A DNA stretch of 30,685 nt from Rhizobium leguminosarum (GCF_001652265.1 NZ_LWBS01000438.1:1-30685), one strand, 5' to 3'; positions 17,370 through 24,506 are shown, counted from the first letter of the stretch. Made by a program: numbers and translations. The notes: generated by a model not told the origin, from the letters alone.

Positions 17370-18098
17370 TCAGTGACAGCAGGATGGCGCCTTCGGGGCC
17401 TCCTGGTATTCGTCGTGGCGGCGCACGAAATCCATCGTGCTGTCCTCGTTGCGGCCCTTCGGCGCGCGGTCGAGGATCATCAGGGTGCCGATCAGTTCTT
17501 CCGGGCCGCGGGCATAACTCGAATAGGTGTGGAAGACCTCGCCCTTGTCGTTGCGGTAGAAAGCGCTGAGGCCCGGCAGTTCGTCATTGGCATCAGCCGG
17601 CTGCATAGGCGTGAAATTGTAGAAGACCTTGTCTTTGGCAAGATCCTCCGGGCTGAAAGAAACGTGATAATCGAAATTAAAATCGCTGCCGAAGGAGGAG
17701 ACCCACGGAAATTTCCAGCCCATGCGCTGTTTATAGGCGGCGATCTTGTCGAGCGGCGCGCGCGAAACGGCGACCCAAGTGACGTCGTGATGGTTCAGAT
17801 GCGGCAGGGCGCCATCGACATGATCCGACAGGAAGGAGCAGCCGGTGCAGCCGGCATCCCAATCCGGGCCGAGCATGAAATGGTAGATCAGCAGCTGGCT
17901 GCGACCGTCGAAGAGATCGGCGAGAGACTTCCTGCCCTCCGGCGTTTCGAAGACATAATCCTTGTCGACCTTCACCCAGGGCAGCGCCAGACGGGCAGCG
18001 TTGACGCTGTCGCGCAGCCGCGTCGCCTCCTTCTCCCTTGCCAGCAGGGCGCGCCGGGCTTCGAGCCATTCTTCGCGGGAAACAACCTCATTCTGCAT
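17370..18098 (-). CDS. DUF899 thioredoxin-like protein
   Basis: A 242-residue protein of the DUF899 (COG4312) family, thioredoxin-fold proteins of unknown function. VVSREEWLEARRALLAREKE at the N-terminus is the family hallmark, and a CTGC motif at 84-87 is in the redox-site position. The Cys pair near the C-terminus (SCCH) could bind metal or also be redox-active. It is the first gene of the DUF899-DUF1579-VOC operon, with a MarR gene divergent. The ATG at 18098 lies 11 bases from a GGAGGAG; a small upstream ORF overlaps the start. The set suggests a response to an electrophile or oxidant, but the inducer is unknown. Confidence 0.9.
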   Translation of the reverse strand: MQNEVVSREEWLEARRALLAREKEATRLRDSVNAARLALPWVKVDKDYVFETPEGRKSLADLFDGRSQLLIYHFMLGPDWDAGCTGCSFLSDHVDGALPHLNHHDVTWVAVSRAPLDKIAAYKQRMGWKFPWVSSFGSDFNFDYHVSFSPEDLAKDKVFYNFTPMQPADANDELPGLSAFYRNDKGEVFHTYSSYARGPEELIGTLMILDRAPKGRNEDSTMDFVRRHDEYQEAPKAPSCCH

Positions 18099-18141
18099 GA
18101 AATGCGCCCTCCTCCGGCGCTTGCCGGCGAAGCCGGCTCAT
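18088..18141 (-). CDS. Possible 17-codon upstream ORF of the DUF899 operon
   Basis: ATG at 18141 is preceded by AAGGAG with 6-base spacing, better than the site of DUF899 itself. The frame (MSRLRRQAPEEG at its start) ends in a TGA located 8 bases inside the DUF899 gene, so translation could be coupled. A GCCGGC-TTC-GCCGGC hairpin lies in its first codons. It may only be a chance ORF. Confidence 0.25.
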   Translation of the reverse strand: MSRLRRQAPEEGAFHAE

Positions 18142-18151
18142 CTCCTTCTCC

Positions 18152-18180
18152 TTGACTAAATACATTGATATCAATAGAAA
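18152..18180 (+). promoter_or_regulatory. MarR promoter with palindromic operator
   Basis: TTGACT (18152-18157), a 17-base spacer and TAGAAA (18175-18180) form a promoter for the MarR gene. The perfect palindrome ATTGATATCAAT (18164-18175) fills the spacer, so a bound MarR dimer would block it and probably the divergent operon too. Predicted transcription starts at or very near the MarR ATG (18187), suggesting a leaderless mRNA. Confidence 0.55.
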
Positions 18181-18186
18181 TGAAGC

Positions 18187-18633
18187 ATGTCAAATTCGAT
18201 CGAGATTCCCTTTTCCACGACGCTGATGGTGCGCGACACCTGCCTCTGCCTGCATGTGCAGCGGGCGGCGCGCGCGCTTGCTCGGCTGTTCGACGACGCG
18301 CTGAGGCCGGCCGGCCTGACCAACGGCCAGTTTTCGCTGATGATGTCGCTGAACCGGCCGGAGCCGCCGCCGATGGGACCGGTCGCCGCCCTGCTCGCCA
18401 TGGACCAGACGACGCTGACGGCGGCGCTGAAGCCGTTGCAGCGCAAGGGTTGGGTGAAGGTGATGGAGAACCCGAGGGACAGGCGCGGCCGGCTGCTGAG
18501 CCTCACCACTGAGGGCAAGGCGGTGCTGGCAAAAGCACTGCCGATCTGGCAAAGCACGCATGCGATGATCGACGGAAAGCTGCCGGAAGGCGGCGCCGCC
18601 CGACTGCGGCAGGATCTGCAGGCGCTGTCATGA
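18187..18633 (+). CDS. MarR family transcriptional regulator
   Basis: A 148-residue winged-helix regulator. GLTNGQFSLMMSL, then the recognition region ALLAMDQTTLTAALKPLQRKGWV and the wing NPRDRRGRLLSLTTEGKAVL are characteristic of MarR proteins. Two Cys (residues 19 and 21, CLCLH) sit in the first helix, where redox-sensing MarR proteins carry reactive cysteines. It is divergent from the DUF899-DUF1579-VOC operon and most likely represses it through the palindrome at 18164-18175. No good ribosome-binding site precedes the ATG, in keeping with a leaderless transcript. Ligand or oxidant unknown. Confidence 0.92.
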   Translation: MSNSIEIPFSTTLMVRDTCLCLHVQRAARALARLFDDALRPAGLTNGQFSLMMSLNRPEPPPMGPVAALLAMDQTTLTAALKPLQRKGWVKVMENPRDRRGRLLSLTTEGKAVLAKALPIWQSTHAMIDGKLPEGGAARLRQDLQALS

Positions 18634-18976
18634 TGGCGGCCGAAACGCCGAAGCCAGCCGGCTGAACGCCGACCTCGCCACAGCGGACGGGTAACGGCCG
18701 AATAGAGCAAGCCGATGGCAGCCCCTCACCCTAGCCCTCTCCCCCGTAAAAACGGGGAGAGGGGACGTGCCCCGCGAGAGGTTGGCGAGGAACGGAGAGG
18801 TCGCGGCATATCCCCTTCGCCCCGTTTACGGGGAGAAGGTGGCGGCAGCCGGATGAGGGGCTGGCCTCACCGATTTCCTGGGCCGGGCTGTACTACGTTC
18901 GTCTCAAGAGCAGAGGGCGACGGCGTCCGGCCAAAGACGGAAGCTGCTCCCACACTTTTGCTGGGAATTGCTCTGA
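18634..18976. repeat. Intergenic region filled by a RIME-like repeat and a truncated palindrome
   Basis: 18721-18861 is a RIME-like element (GCCCCTCACC, a CCCCGTAAAAACGGGG hairpin, variable centre, CCCCGTTTACGGGG hairpin, GGATGAGGGGC), in the same orientation as 15848-15983. At about 18942-18974 lies a right half of the short repeat also found at 28541-28587 (CACACTTTTGCTGGGAATTG). No gene is visible; it separates the MarR gene from convergent ohr. Confidence 0.7.
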
Positions 18977-19399
18977 TCAGGCGACGGTGACGGGAACCTC
19001 GGTCGAGGTGCGCATGGCGTGGCTATAAGGGCAGACGATGTGGGCTGCGGCTGCGAGCTTTTCTGCGGTTTCGCGGTCGAGACCCGGGATGCTGACTATC
19101 AGCGCCACTTCGATGCCGAAGCCACCGCCATCTTCACGCGGGCCGATACCGACCTTGGCGGAGACCGTCGTATCTTCCGGAATCTTGACCTTCTGCTGAC
19201 CCGCGACAAATTTCAATGCACCGAGGAAGCAGGCAGAATATCCGGCAGCGAAGAGCTGTTCGGGATTGGTGCCGGTCGCACCGTCGCCGCCGAGCTCCTT
19301 GGGAACGGTCAGGGTCACGTCCAGAACGCCGTTTTCGGAAACAGCGCGGCCTGCGCGGCCGCCGGTGGCTGAGGCTTTGGTCGTATAGAGAATAGGCAT
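18977..19399 (-). CDS. ohr: Organic hydroperoxide resistance protein
   Basis: A 140-residue Ohr/OsmC-fold thiol peroxidase that reduces organic hydroperoxides, using lipoylated proteins as electron donors in known members. The catalytic pair is Cys57 (GYSACFLGAL) and Cys123 (VCPYSHAMR); the conserved Glu of NPEQLF and an Arg near position 18 complete the site. MPILYTTKASATGGRAG is the standard N-terminus. ATG at 19399 follows AAGGAG. It is divergent from the MarR-type ohrR, which normally represses it until oxidised by peroxide. Operator-like sites lie 52-86 bases upstream. Confidence 0.96.
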   Translation of the reverse strand: MPILYTTKASATGGRAGRAVSENGVLDVTLTVPKELGGDGATGTNPEQLFAAGYSACFLGALKFVAGQQKVKIPEDTTVSAKVGIGPREDGGGFGIEVALIVSIPGLDRETAEKLAAAAHIVCPYSHAMRTSTEVPVTVA

Positions 19400-19450
19400 G
19401 ACGATCTCCTTTGGTTGGCCCTTCGATCGGGTTGGATTTTTAATATCGCG

Positions 19451-19485
19451 CAATTAAATTGTACGCAAGTCAATTTTGCAAATTG
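19451..19485. promoter_or_regulatory. Two OhrR-type operator sites
   Basis: CAATT-A-AATTG (19451-19461) followed by GTA, and CAATTT-TGC-AAATTG (19471-19485). Both resemble the AT-rich OhrR site, recalled as TACAATT-AATTGTA. They lie 52-86 bases upstream of the ohr start, where bound OhrR would repress ohr. Two sites also fit what I remember for the S. meliloti ohr-ohrR region. Confidence 0.65.
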
Positions 19486-19517
19486 CATTTCGAATTCGAA
19501 AGGAGGACAATCCGGCC

Positions 19518-19727
19518 TTAGAACAGGATGATTTTAAGCTGCATCGGCCTAAAATCTGAATCCTGTTCTAAATTAAAGAGTTAGAGCATGATGCCGCCCG
19601 AAAACCGCGCACACTTTTCGGCATCATGCTCTAGAGCAATTCCAGCAAAACTGCGCAGCGGTTTGCGCCCGGAATTGCGTGAAAACAAAGGGATAGCATT
19701 TCCGTGGTTCGAAGAAAAACGGAAATG
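19518..19727. repeat. Cluster of four palindromic repeat units
   Basis: Four adjacent inverted repeats: 19518-19571 (TTAGAACAGGAT / ATCCTGTTCTAA); 19584-19631 (GAGCATGATGCCG / CGGCATCATGCTC); 19635-19680 (GCAATTCC / GGAATTGC); 19697-19727 (CATTTCCGT / ACGGAAATG). The second and third types recur elsewhere in the window. They fill the ohrR side of the ohr-ohrR gap, ending 9 bases before ohrR. Confidence 0.8.
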
Positions 19728-19735
19728 ATCTAGGG

Positions 19736-20224
19736 ATGATGGATATGAGAGCGCAAACGACGAAGACGATGGAGATACCGGAAGAGGAGAAGCGGCTGGA
19801 AAAGCAGTTGTGCTTCGCGGTCTACGCGACGGCGCATGCCTTCACCCGCGCCTACAAGCCGATCCTCGACAGGGTCGGCCTGACCTATCCTCAATATCTG
19901 GTGATGCTGGTGCTGTGGGAACGCGGCGAGCTGCCGGTGAAGATGATCGGCGAGCAGCTCGACCTCGATTCCGGCACGTTGTCACCGCTGCTGAAACGGC
20001 TGGAACAGGGCGGGCTGATCAAGCGCATCCGCGACCTGCGCGACGAACGGCAGGTGATCGTGTCGCTGACCCCAAAAGGCCAGGCGATGAAGGGGGAGAT
20101 CGATACGATCATGACGGCGATCGGGCAAGCCGCAGGCTGCACGCTTAAGGAAATGGCCGAGATGCGCGACATGCTGCATCGGCTGCGGGGCAATCTCGGG
20201 CGGACCGGCACGGGCGACGGCTGA
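19736..20224 (+). CDS. ohrR: OhrR, peroxide-sensing MarR-family repressor
   Basis: A 162-residue MarR-family protein. LEKQLCFAVYATAHAFTRAYKPILD carries the reactive Cys (Cys26) that OhrR oxidises on meeting organic peroxide, followed by the winged helix (GLTYPQYLVMLVLWE, LDSGTLSPLLKRLEQGGLI, RDERQVIVSLTPKG). A second Cys (Cys135) is placed like the resolving Cys of two-Cys OhrR proteins, so a disulfide switch is likely. The gene is divergent from ohr, its usual target. Start may be ATG 19736 or ATG 19745; the latter has AGGG at better spacing. Confidence 0.93.
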   Translation: MMDMRAQTTKTMEIPEEEKRLEKQLCFAVYATAHAFTRAYKPILDRVGLTYPQYLVMLVLWERGELPVKMIGEQLDLDSGTLSPLLKRLEQGGLIKRIRDLRDERQVIVSLTPKGQAMKGEIDTIMTAIGQAAGCTLKEMAEMRDMLHRLRGNLGRTGTGDG

Positions 20225-20277
20225 ACGCATCACCCGTCAGAGCCGGCACCGGTAAAGCCGGCGTGCGCGCCGAGAGA

Positions 20278-20502
20278 TCAGGGCTGCGGCTTAGCCGGCG
20301 ACCGGCGCTTCTTTGCAGGCGCCACCTTAGGTTCGGCCTCGGCCTCCTGCTGCAAACGCAGCGCCTTCAGCTTCTCCGTCTTCTTGTCACGGGCCGATGC
20401 CTCGGCGGCGATGATGGCGCGCGCCGTGTGATCGGTCGCTTCCGCCTTGTCGCGAGACGAGAGCTTGGCAGGATTGAAGAATTCTCCCTTGGTGGCGGTC
20501 AT
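20278..20502 (-). CDS. Small conserved basic protein
   Basis: A 74-residue cytoplasmic protein: MTATKGEFFNPAKLSSRDKA at its start, then a charged helix (ARDKKTEKLKALRLQQEAEAE) and a basic tail (PAKKRRSPAKPQP). I believe similar small proteins are common in Rhizobiaceae, but no function is known to me. The basic tail might touch nucleic acid. ATG at 20502 follows AAAGGGGC. It is convergent with ohrR, with 53 bases between, and has a palindromic repeat behind its start. Confidence 0.7.
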   Translation of the reverse strand: MTATKGEFFNPAKLSSRDKAEATDHTARAIIAAEASARDKKTEKLKALRLQQEAEAEPKVAPAKKRRSPAKPQP

Positions 20503-20525
20503 GTGCCCCTTTCCCAGGTGATGGC

Positions 20526-20598
20526 GGCGCTGTCGCATAATTCCTTAAATCGGAATCGGTTCAAGGAATTATGCAAAAATTCAAAGTGTTACAGCGCC
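20526..20598. repeat. Palindromic repeat with nested arms
   Basis: GCATAATTCCTT (20535-20546) pairs with AAGGAATTATGC (20563-20574), a perfect 12-bp stem. Outside it GGCGCTGT (20526-20533) pairs with ACAGCGCC (20591-20598). The inner core (CGCATAATTCCTTAAATCGG) is a familiar dispersed repeat in Rhizobium genomes. Between it and rpsU (20599-20710) lie several short CACGG/CCGTG inverted repeats, perhaps the rpsU terminator. Confidence 0.7.
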
Positions 20599-20710
20599 CT
20601 TTGCGCGCCTGAAAAGACGCGCGGCGCTGTAAGCCATGGCTCGACGGCAGAAACCATGATTCACGGCTGAACCGTGATTGCACGGTGGGGCCGTGATGCC
20701 ACGGCCGGGA

Positions 20711-20950
20711 TTAGCGGGTCGGGCGGAGAACCTTCTTCGGTGCCGGCAGCAGACCTTCGCGCTGCAGCTTCTTGCGGGCGAGCTTGCGCTGGCGGCGAAT
20801 GGCCTCGGCCTTTTCACGGGCGCGCTTCTCGGACGGCTTCTCAAAGGCGCTGCGCGCCTTCATTTCCCGGAACAGGCCTTCCCGCTGCATCTTTTTCTTG
20901 AGCACGCGGAGCGCCTGATCGACATTGTTATCTCTGACAAGTACCTGCAA
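20711..20950 (-). CDS. rpsU: 30S ribosomal protein S21
   Basis: A 79-residue S21: [20 protein letters not shown] at its start, then [20 protein letters not shown] and a basic C-terminus. S21 joins the 30S subunit and helps initiation. The start codon is TTG at 20950, with GAAGGA 7 bases upstream; it is fixed by the invariant N-terminus. [10 protein letters not shown] differs from the more common YYEKPSQKR, so this is probably one of several rhizobial rpsU paralogues. It is the third gene of the cold-shock operon cspA-ORF2-rpsU, 56 bases after ORF2. Confidence 0.94.
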   Translation of the reverse strand: MQVLVRDNNVDQALRVLKKKMQREGLFREMKARSAFEKPSEKRAREKAEAIRRQRKLARKKLQREGLLPAPKKVLRPTR

Positions 20951-21006
20951 AACGATATCCTTCCTGTCGCGGCGGCCGCCGCACTGTCCAAAATAAAAAC
21001 GCGGGA

Positions 21007-21291
21007 CTACTTCCCGATTTTGATGCTCGAAAACTTCAGCCAGGGCTCGGCGCCGTCGGACTTGGCCGCCGCCTCGGGGGAAGCCCTCGACGGAGTTTCA
21101 CCGGTATCGATGTCGGCCTCAGTGATGCGGCGCTCGAAATTCTCTGCGTCGAACTGGACGCGATATTGCACATGCCCATGGTCGTTGGGCAGGATGCTGG
21201 AGATCCGGCACCGCTTATCGGCTTTCGCCGTGCGGGTGAGGCCGGATTTCAGCACGATCATGTCGCCGACTTTATAGTTTTGTCTGCCCAT
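21007..21291 (-). CDS. Cold-shock operon ORF2 protein
   Basis: A 94-residue protein ([20 protein letters not shown] at its start) with a beta-rich first part and a loose C-terminal tail from about residue 66. Its size (about 10.5 kDa) and place between cspA and rpsU match ORF2 of the S. meliloti cspA-ORF2-rpsU operon, described as a novel 10.6-kDa polypeptide. No function is known. ATG at 21291 has AAGGA 8 bases upstream. An upstream terminator means it is probably expressed only by read-through. Confidence 0.82.
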   Translation of the reverse strand: MGRQNYKVGDMIVLKSGLTRTAKADKRCRISSILPNDHGHVQYRVQFDAENFERRITEADIDTGETPSRASPEAAAKSDGAEPWLKFSSIKIGK

Positions 21292-21350
21292 TTCAGCGTT
21301 CCTTCGACTCTTCGGCTGCTCAATCTGTCGCTCACAAGGCCTGCGCAAAG

Positions 21351-21377
21351 CAAAAAGGCCGGGCTCGAACCCGACCT
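21351..21377 (-). terminator. Terminator between cspA and ORF2
   Basis: On the minus strand AGGTCGGG pairs with CCCGGCCT (8 pairs, one G-U, short loop) and is followed by TTTTT. It would end a short cspA-only transcript while letting part of the polymerase through to ORF2 and rpsU, in line with the two transcript sizes I recall for S. meliloti. Confidence 0.75.
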
Positions 21378-21388
21378 CTTCCAGTCAC

Positions 21389-21424
21389 TCAGCCCGCTGC
21401 CAGTTTGGTCAGCCCGCTGCCAGT
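21389..21424. repeat. Short tandem direct repeat
   Basis: TCAGCCCGCTGCCAGT occurs twice (21389-21404 and 21409-21424) with 4 bases between, just after the cspA stop and before the terminator. It looks like a recent slippage duplication. Confidence 0.8.
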
Positions 21425-21455
21425 ACATCCGTGGTCAGCGTAGGCGAATGACAAA

Positions 21456-21665
21456 TTATGCGGCCTGAAGATTGTCAGCCGAATTCTTGCCGGACTTCTT
21501 GTCGCGGACGAGATCGTAGCGGATCTTCTGACCTTCAACGAGTTCGCGCATTCCGGCGCGTTCAACCGCTGAGATATGGACAAAAACGTCCGTAGAACCA
21601 TCATCGGGCTGAATGAAGCCAAAACCCTTGGTGCCATTGAACCACTTGACGACGCCTGAATTCAT
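21456..21665 (-). CDS. cspA: Cold-shock protein CspA
   Basis: A 69-residue cold-shock domain protein with RNP1 KGFGFI (13-18) and RNP2 VFVHIS (27-32), which bind single-stranded RNA and DNA and act as RNA chaperones. [20 protein letters not shown] is the canonical start. ATG at 21665 follows AAAAGGAGA. It leads the operon cspA-ORF2-rpsU. More than 100 bases of leader probably precede it (promoter somewhere in 21780-21870), as is usual for cold-regulated mRNAs, though I cannot fix the start site. Confidence 0.96.
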   Translation of the reverse strand: MNSGVVKWFNGTKGFGFIQPDDGSTDVFVHISAVERAGMRELVEGQKIRYDLVRDKKSGKNSADNLQAA

Positions 21666-21912
21666 AACGATCTCCTTTTCAACCGTTTGTGTTCGCCTGC
21701 GGAATAATCCCCGACAAGCCGTATCGATGTTGAGAGGATATCTGACGGAGCGCTCAAGCGCGTGGACAAAGGTCGCAAGCAATTCGATACGCACCATGTA
21801 GGATATTTACCGAATTAAGCAATGGTATTTCGGAAAATAATTCTCTTGCAGGCGCAAAATGAAGCTCTTGCCCGGGGGCAAAGCACCTGCTTGCCCGGGA
21901 AAAGGGATTGGT

Positions 21913-21941
21913 CCGAGGCGGCCGGATTGCGACCGCCTCGG
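21913..21941 (-). terminator. Terminator of the first L,D-transpeptidase gene
   Basis: CCGAGGCGG (21913-21921) and CCGCCTCGG (21933-21941) form a perfect 9-bp stem 6 bases after the stop codon. It lacks a long T-run downstream (CCAATCCC), so termination may be Rho-assisted. Confidence 0.55.
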
Positions 21942-21947
21942 TGAAAA

Positions 21948-22682
21948 CTACTGCCAGACGACGATCGGCGCCTTTGTCGGAACGCGGTCGTAGAGATCGA
22001 TGATATCCTGGTTGAGCAGCCGCACGCAGCCCGAAGAGACGGCCTTGCCGATCGAGCGCCAGTCCGGATTGCCGTGCAGGCGGTAGAGCGTGTCCTCTCC
22101 ATTCGAGAAGATATAGAGCGCGCGGGCGCCGAGCGGGTTCTTCAGACCCGGCTCCATGCCGCCGTTGTCGATCGAATATTTGACGAGTTCCGGCTGGCGA
22201 GCGACCATCTCGTTCGGCGGCTTCCAGCGCGGCCATCTCTGACGCCACTGGATGACGCCCGACCCCTGCCAGGCGAAACCCTCGCGGCCGATGCCGACGC
22301 CGTAACGCATTGCCATGCCGTCGCCCTGGACGAGATAGAGGAAGCGTGACGGCGTATCGACGACGATGGTGCCGGGGGCCTGGCCGGTAGGATCGACGAC
22401 GCGCTGGCGATAATAGCGTGGATCGATCTGTTCGTAGGGAACAGCGGGAATGAGAAACCCGCCGTCCTCGACGGGGCCATACATGACGGCAAGCTCGGCC
22501 CCGCTCGGTACGCTCGACGTTTCCGGCGACTGGAACAGGCGCAAGGGCGAACGGTAAATGATCGTTTGATCGCCTGATGTCACGGTGTTGGCCGAGGAGG
22601 CGCAGCCGGTAAGCGCGGAGGCTGCGGTCAACGCCGAAAAGGAAAGAAAGCTACGGCGGGAAAGATGTCTATCGAAGCTCAT
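21948..22682 (-). CDS. L,D-transpeptidase (YkuD), Tat-type lipoprotein
   Basis: A 244-residue cell-envelope enzyme. The N-terminus has a twin-arginine-like motif SRRSFL (8-13), a hydrophobic stretch and a lipobox LTGC (Cys27), so it is probably a Tat-exported lipoprotein. The YkuD domain (about 105-244) ends with the catalytic signature HGNPDWRSIGKAVSSGCVR; Cys is the nucleophile. Such enzymes make 3-3 cross-links in peptidoglycan or attach outer-membrane proteins to it. ATG at 22682 is chosen because it begins the signal; the ribosome-binding site is poor and an upstream TTG is possible. A paralogue lies just upstream on the same strand. Confidence 0.92.
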   Translation of the reverse strand: MSFDRHLSRRSFLSFSALTAASALTGCASSANTVTSGDQTIIYRSPLRLFQSPETSSVPSGAELAVMYGPVEDGGFLIPAVPYEQIDPRYYRQRVVDPTGQAPGTIVVDTPSRFLYLVQGDGMAMRYGVGIGREGFAWQGSGVIQWRQRWPRWKPPNEMVARQPELVKYSIDNGGMEPGLKNPLGARALYIFSNGEDTLYRLHGNPDWRSIGKAVSSGCVRLLNQDIIDLYDRVPTKAPIVVWQ

Positions 22683-22846
22683 GACGCGGGACTGATTTCC
22701 TTTGATGCGGGAAGCGGAACAAACCGATGATTCGTCCAATGCCGGTAACGACAATAGGAAATCTATCGGCTTGCGCTAAATAAACCATAGCTTCACGCAG
22801 ACGTGTCCGACCCGGAGCGGACGATATGGGCTGCGCTGTTGCAGCG

Positions 22847-23653
22847 CTACATCACAACGATCTCGGCCCTGGCAGGAATGCGGTTATAAAGATCGATGAC
22901 ATCCTGGTTCAGCATGCGTACGCACCCCGACGAGGTGGCCTTGCCGATCGACTGCCAGTCGGGGGTGCCGTGGACGCGGTAGAGCGTATCCTGCCCGTCC
23001 TTGAAGATATACATGGCGCGCGCGCCGAGCGGGTTCATCAGCCCCGGATTCATGCCGCCATTCTCCGCCCCGAAGGGACGAACCTCAGGCTGGCGCGAAA
23101 CCATTTCGACCGACGGTGTCCAGCGCGGCCATTTCTGTTTCCACTGGATGACGCCGCGGCCCGACCAGGCGTAACCGTCGCGGCCGAGGCCGACGCCGTA
23201 GCGCATCGCCTTGCCGTTGCCCTCGACGAAATAGAGGAAATGCGCCTTGGTATCGACGACCACAGTGCCGGGACGCTCGGCCGTCTGATAATCGACCTCC
23301 TGGCGCAGGAACTGCGGCTGCACGCGACTGACCGGGATTGCCGGCAGGGTGAAATCGTCGTCACGAAGCTCACCATACATCGCCATATGCACGGGATTGG
23401 TAACCGGCAGGCCATAGGTCTGGTTGAACTGGGTCTGATAGAGTTCGCGCGTCTGCGGCACCGGCTGATCGGGGATCGGCCGCACCCGGCGCGGATCGAC
23501 GCCGGGCGGCTGATAGAAGACCGGCGATGTTTCCTGGACGAAGCGGGCGGGCGAATCGGCGGCGACATCGGGAATGAGGATGTTGCAGCCGCTCAGCGAC
23601 GCAACTGCAATCACGAGCCCGGCAAGCGGGAAGACCCGGCGCAGTAAATTCAT
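22847..23653 (-). CDS. L,D-transpeptidase (YkuD) lipoprotein
   Basis: A 268-residue paralogue of the next gene. It has a Sec-type lipoprotein signal with lipobox LSGC (Cys23), a Pro-rich spacer (about 40-75) and a YkuD domain ending HGTPDWQSIGKATSSGCVR. The two proteins share long identical runs (NPLGARAMYIF / NPLGARALYIF; DTLYRVHG / DTLYRLHG), so they arose by tandem duplication. The export signals differ: Sec here, Tat-like in the neighbour. The function is peptidoglycan cross-linking or protein anchoring at the periplasmic side. The gap between the two (22683-22846) is enough for a separate promoter. Confidence 0.93.
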   Translation of the reverse strand: MNLLRRVFPLAGLVIAVASLSGCNILIPDVAADSPARFVQETSPVFYQPPGVDPRRVRPIPDQPVPQTRELYQTQFNQTYGLPVTNPVHMAMYGELRDDDFTLPAIPVSRVQPQFLRQEVDYQTAERPGTVVVDTKAHFLYFVEGNGKAMRYGVGLGRDGYAWSGRGVIQWKQKWPRWTPSVEMVSRQPEVRPFGAENGGMNPGLMNPLGARAMYIFKDGQDTLYRVHGTPDWQSIGKATSSGCVRMLNQDVIDLYNRIPARAEIVVM

Positions 23654-23752
23654 GGAACCACCCTTATCAACGATCGGCGAGACAGCGATATCTGCCGGAA
23701 TGATGGCATCCGCGGCTGGCGCGAGGCTGGAGTTGAGGTGGGAAAGCCGGGG

Positions 23753-24167
23753 CTAAGACGACCAGAGCCGTCGGGCTTCGCCGCGAAGCGCAGCGATCGC
23801 CCGCACGGCAAGGTCGCCGTCCATCTGCAGAACGCTTGCGGCATGTCTCAATTCAGTCTCGTCCTCAAGTCTGGCGAGGACCCAACCGATCTTGCGCGCC
23901 TCGCGCACGATTTCGAAGCGAATCGGCTGCCCGTCGAGGGTAAGGACCGTGCGGATGCCGTATCGGTCTGTCCTGAAGTCGCAAGGCGCGATATCGCTCG
24001 CCATCCGCACAGAGAAAATCGACAGCGAGCGACAGTCGGTATTCGTCGAGATGCATGACAATGGCGATTCCGCCGGCAAACCAACACTTGTTGGCCAGAA
24101 GAAAATCAGTCTCCATCAGCCGAAGGGCCGCGGCGATGGTGCGATGTTCCAGACGTCTGAATTCCAT
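23753..24167 (-). pseudogene. Decayed AbiEii-like nucleotidyltransferase
   Basis: From ATG 24167 (MEFRRLEHRTIAAALRLME) the frame gives LLANKCWFAGGIAIVMHLDEYRLS, the GG..A..h start of AbiEii-type nucleotidyltransferases, then LAVDFLCAD, where the first metal-binding Asp of the expected DVD is Ala. Near 23990-24010 the match jumps to another frame (RTDRYGIRTVLTLDGQPIRF, then EIVREARKIG), and the EKLLAN-type lysine motif is missing before the stop at 23753. A substituted catalytic Asp, frameshift and internal loss mark it as a pseudogene. AbiEii proteins are toxins of type IV-like systems or related enzymes. The family assignment is from memory. Confidence 0.6.
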
Positions 24168-24222
24168 GGTGGCCACCCGATTTCCGCCCAAGCCTAAACG
24201 CGAAGGATAAAGAAACGGAAAA

Positions 24223-24360
24223 TCAGGAAACGAGCAGGACGCCGTTACCATAGGTGGCGGCCAGATCGCGGATCTGTTGCATCTCCCGCTCGGTCAGCCT
24301 GCCGGTATCGACGAAACGCCAGTTGCGTTCATAAAGCGCGAAGGCCTCGCAGGCAGGCAT
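24223..24360 (-). CDS. Tiny ORF preceding the AbiEii-like pseudogene
   Basis: A 45-residue frame begins MPACEAFALYERNWRFVD and ends RDLAATYGNGVLLVS. It looks like real protein: a short helical pair and few rare residues. It lies 55 bases before the pseudogene on the same strand, where the partner of such nucleotidyltransferases sits. There is no clear ribosome-binding site, so it may be a truncated relic. I do not recognise a family with certainty. Confidence 0.4.
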   Translation of the reverse strand: MPACEAFALYERNWRFVDTGRLTEREMQQIRDLAATYGNGVLLVS

Positions 24361-24506
24361 GGCGCGCGCAGGATAACGATTTCATGAGAGCGATTTCAGC
24401 TCGGGGAAGTCGTTCGGCACAATCATGCTCGCTGGCATGCTCTTAGCGTTCGTCGTCATTCCAGCAATATAGGGCCAATGGTCCTCTATTTGAAGCGGCT
24501 GGAAAT

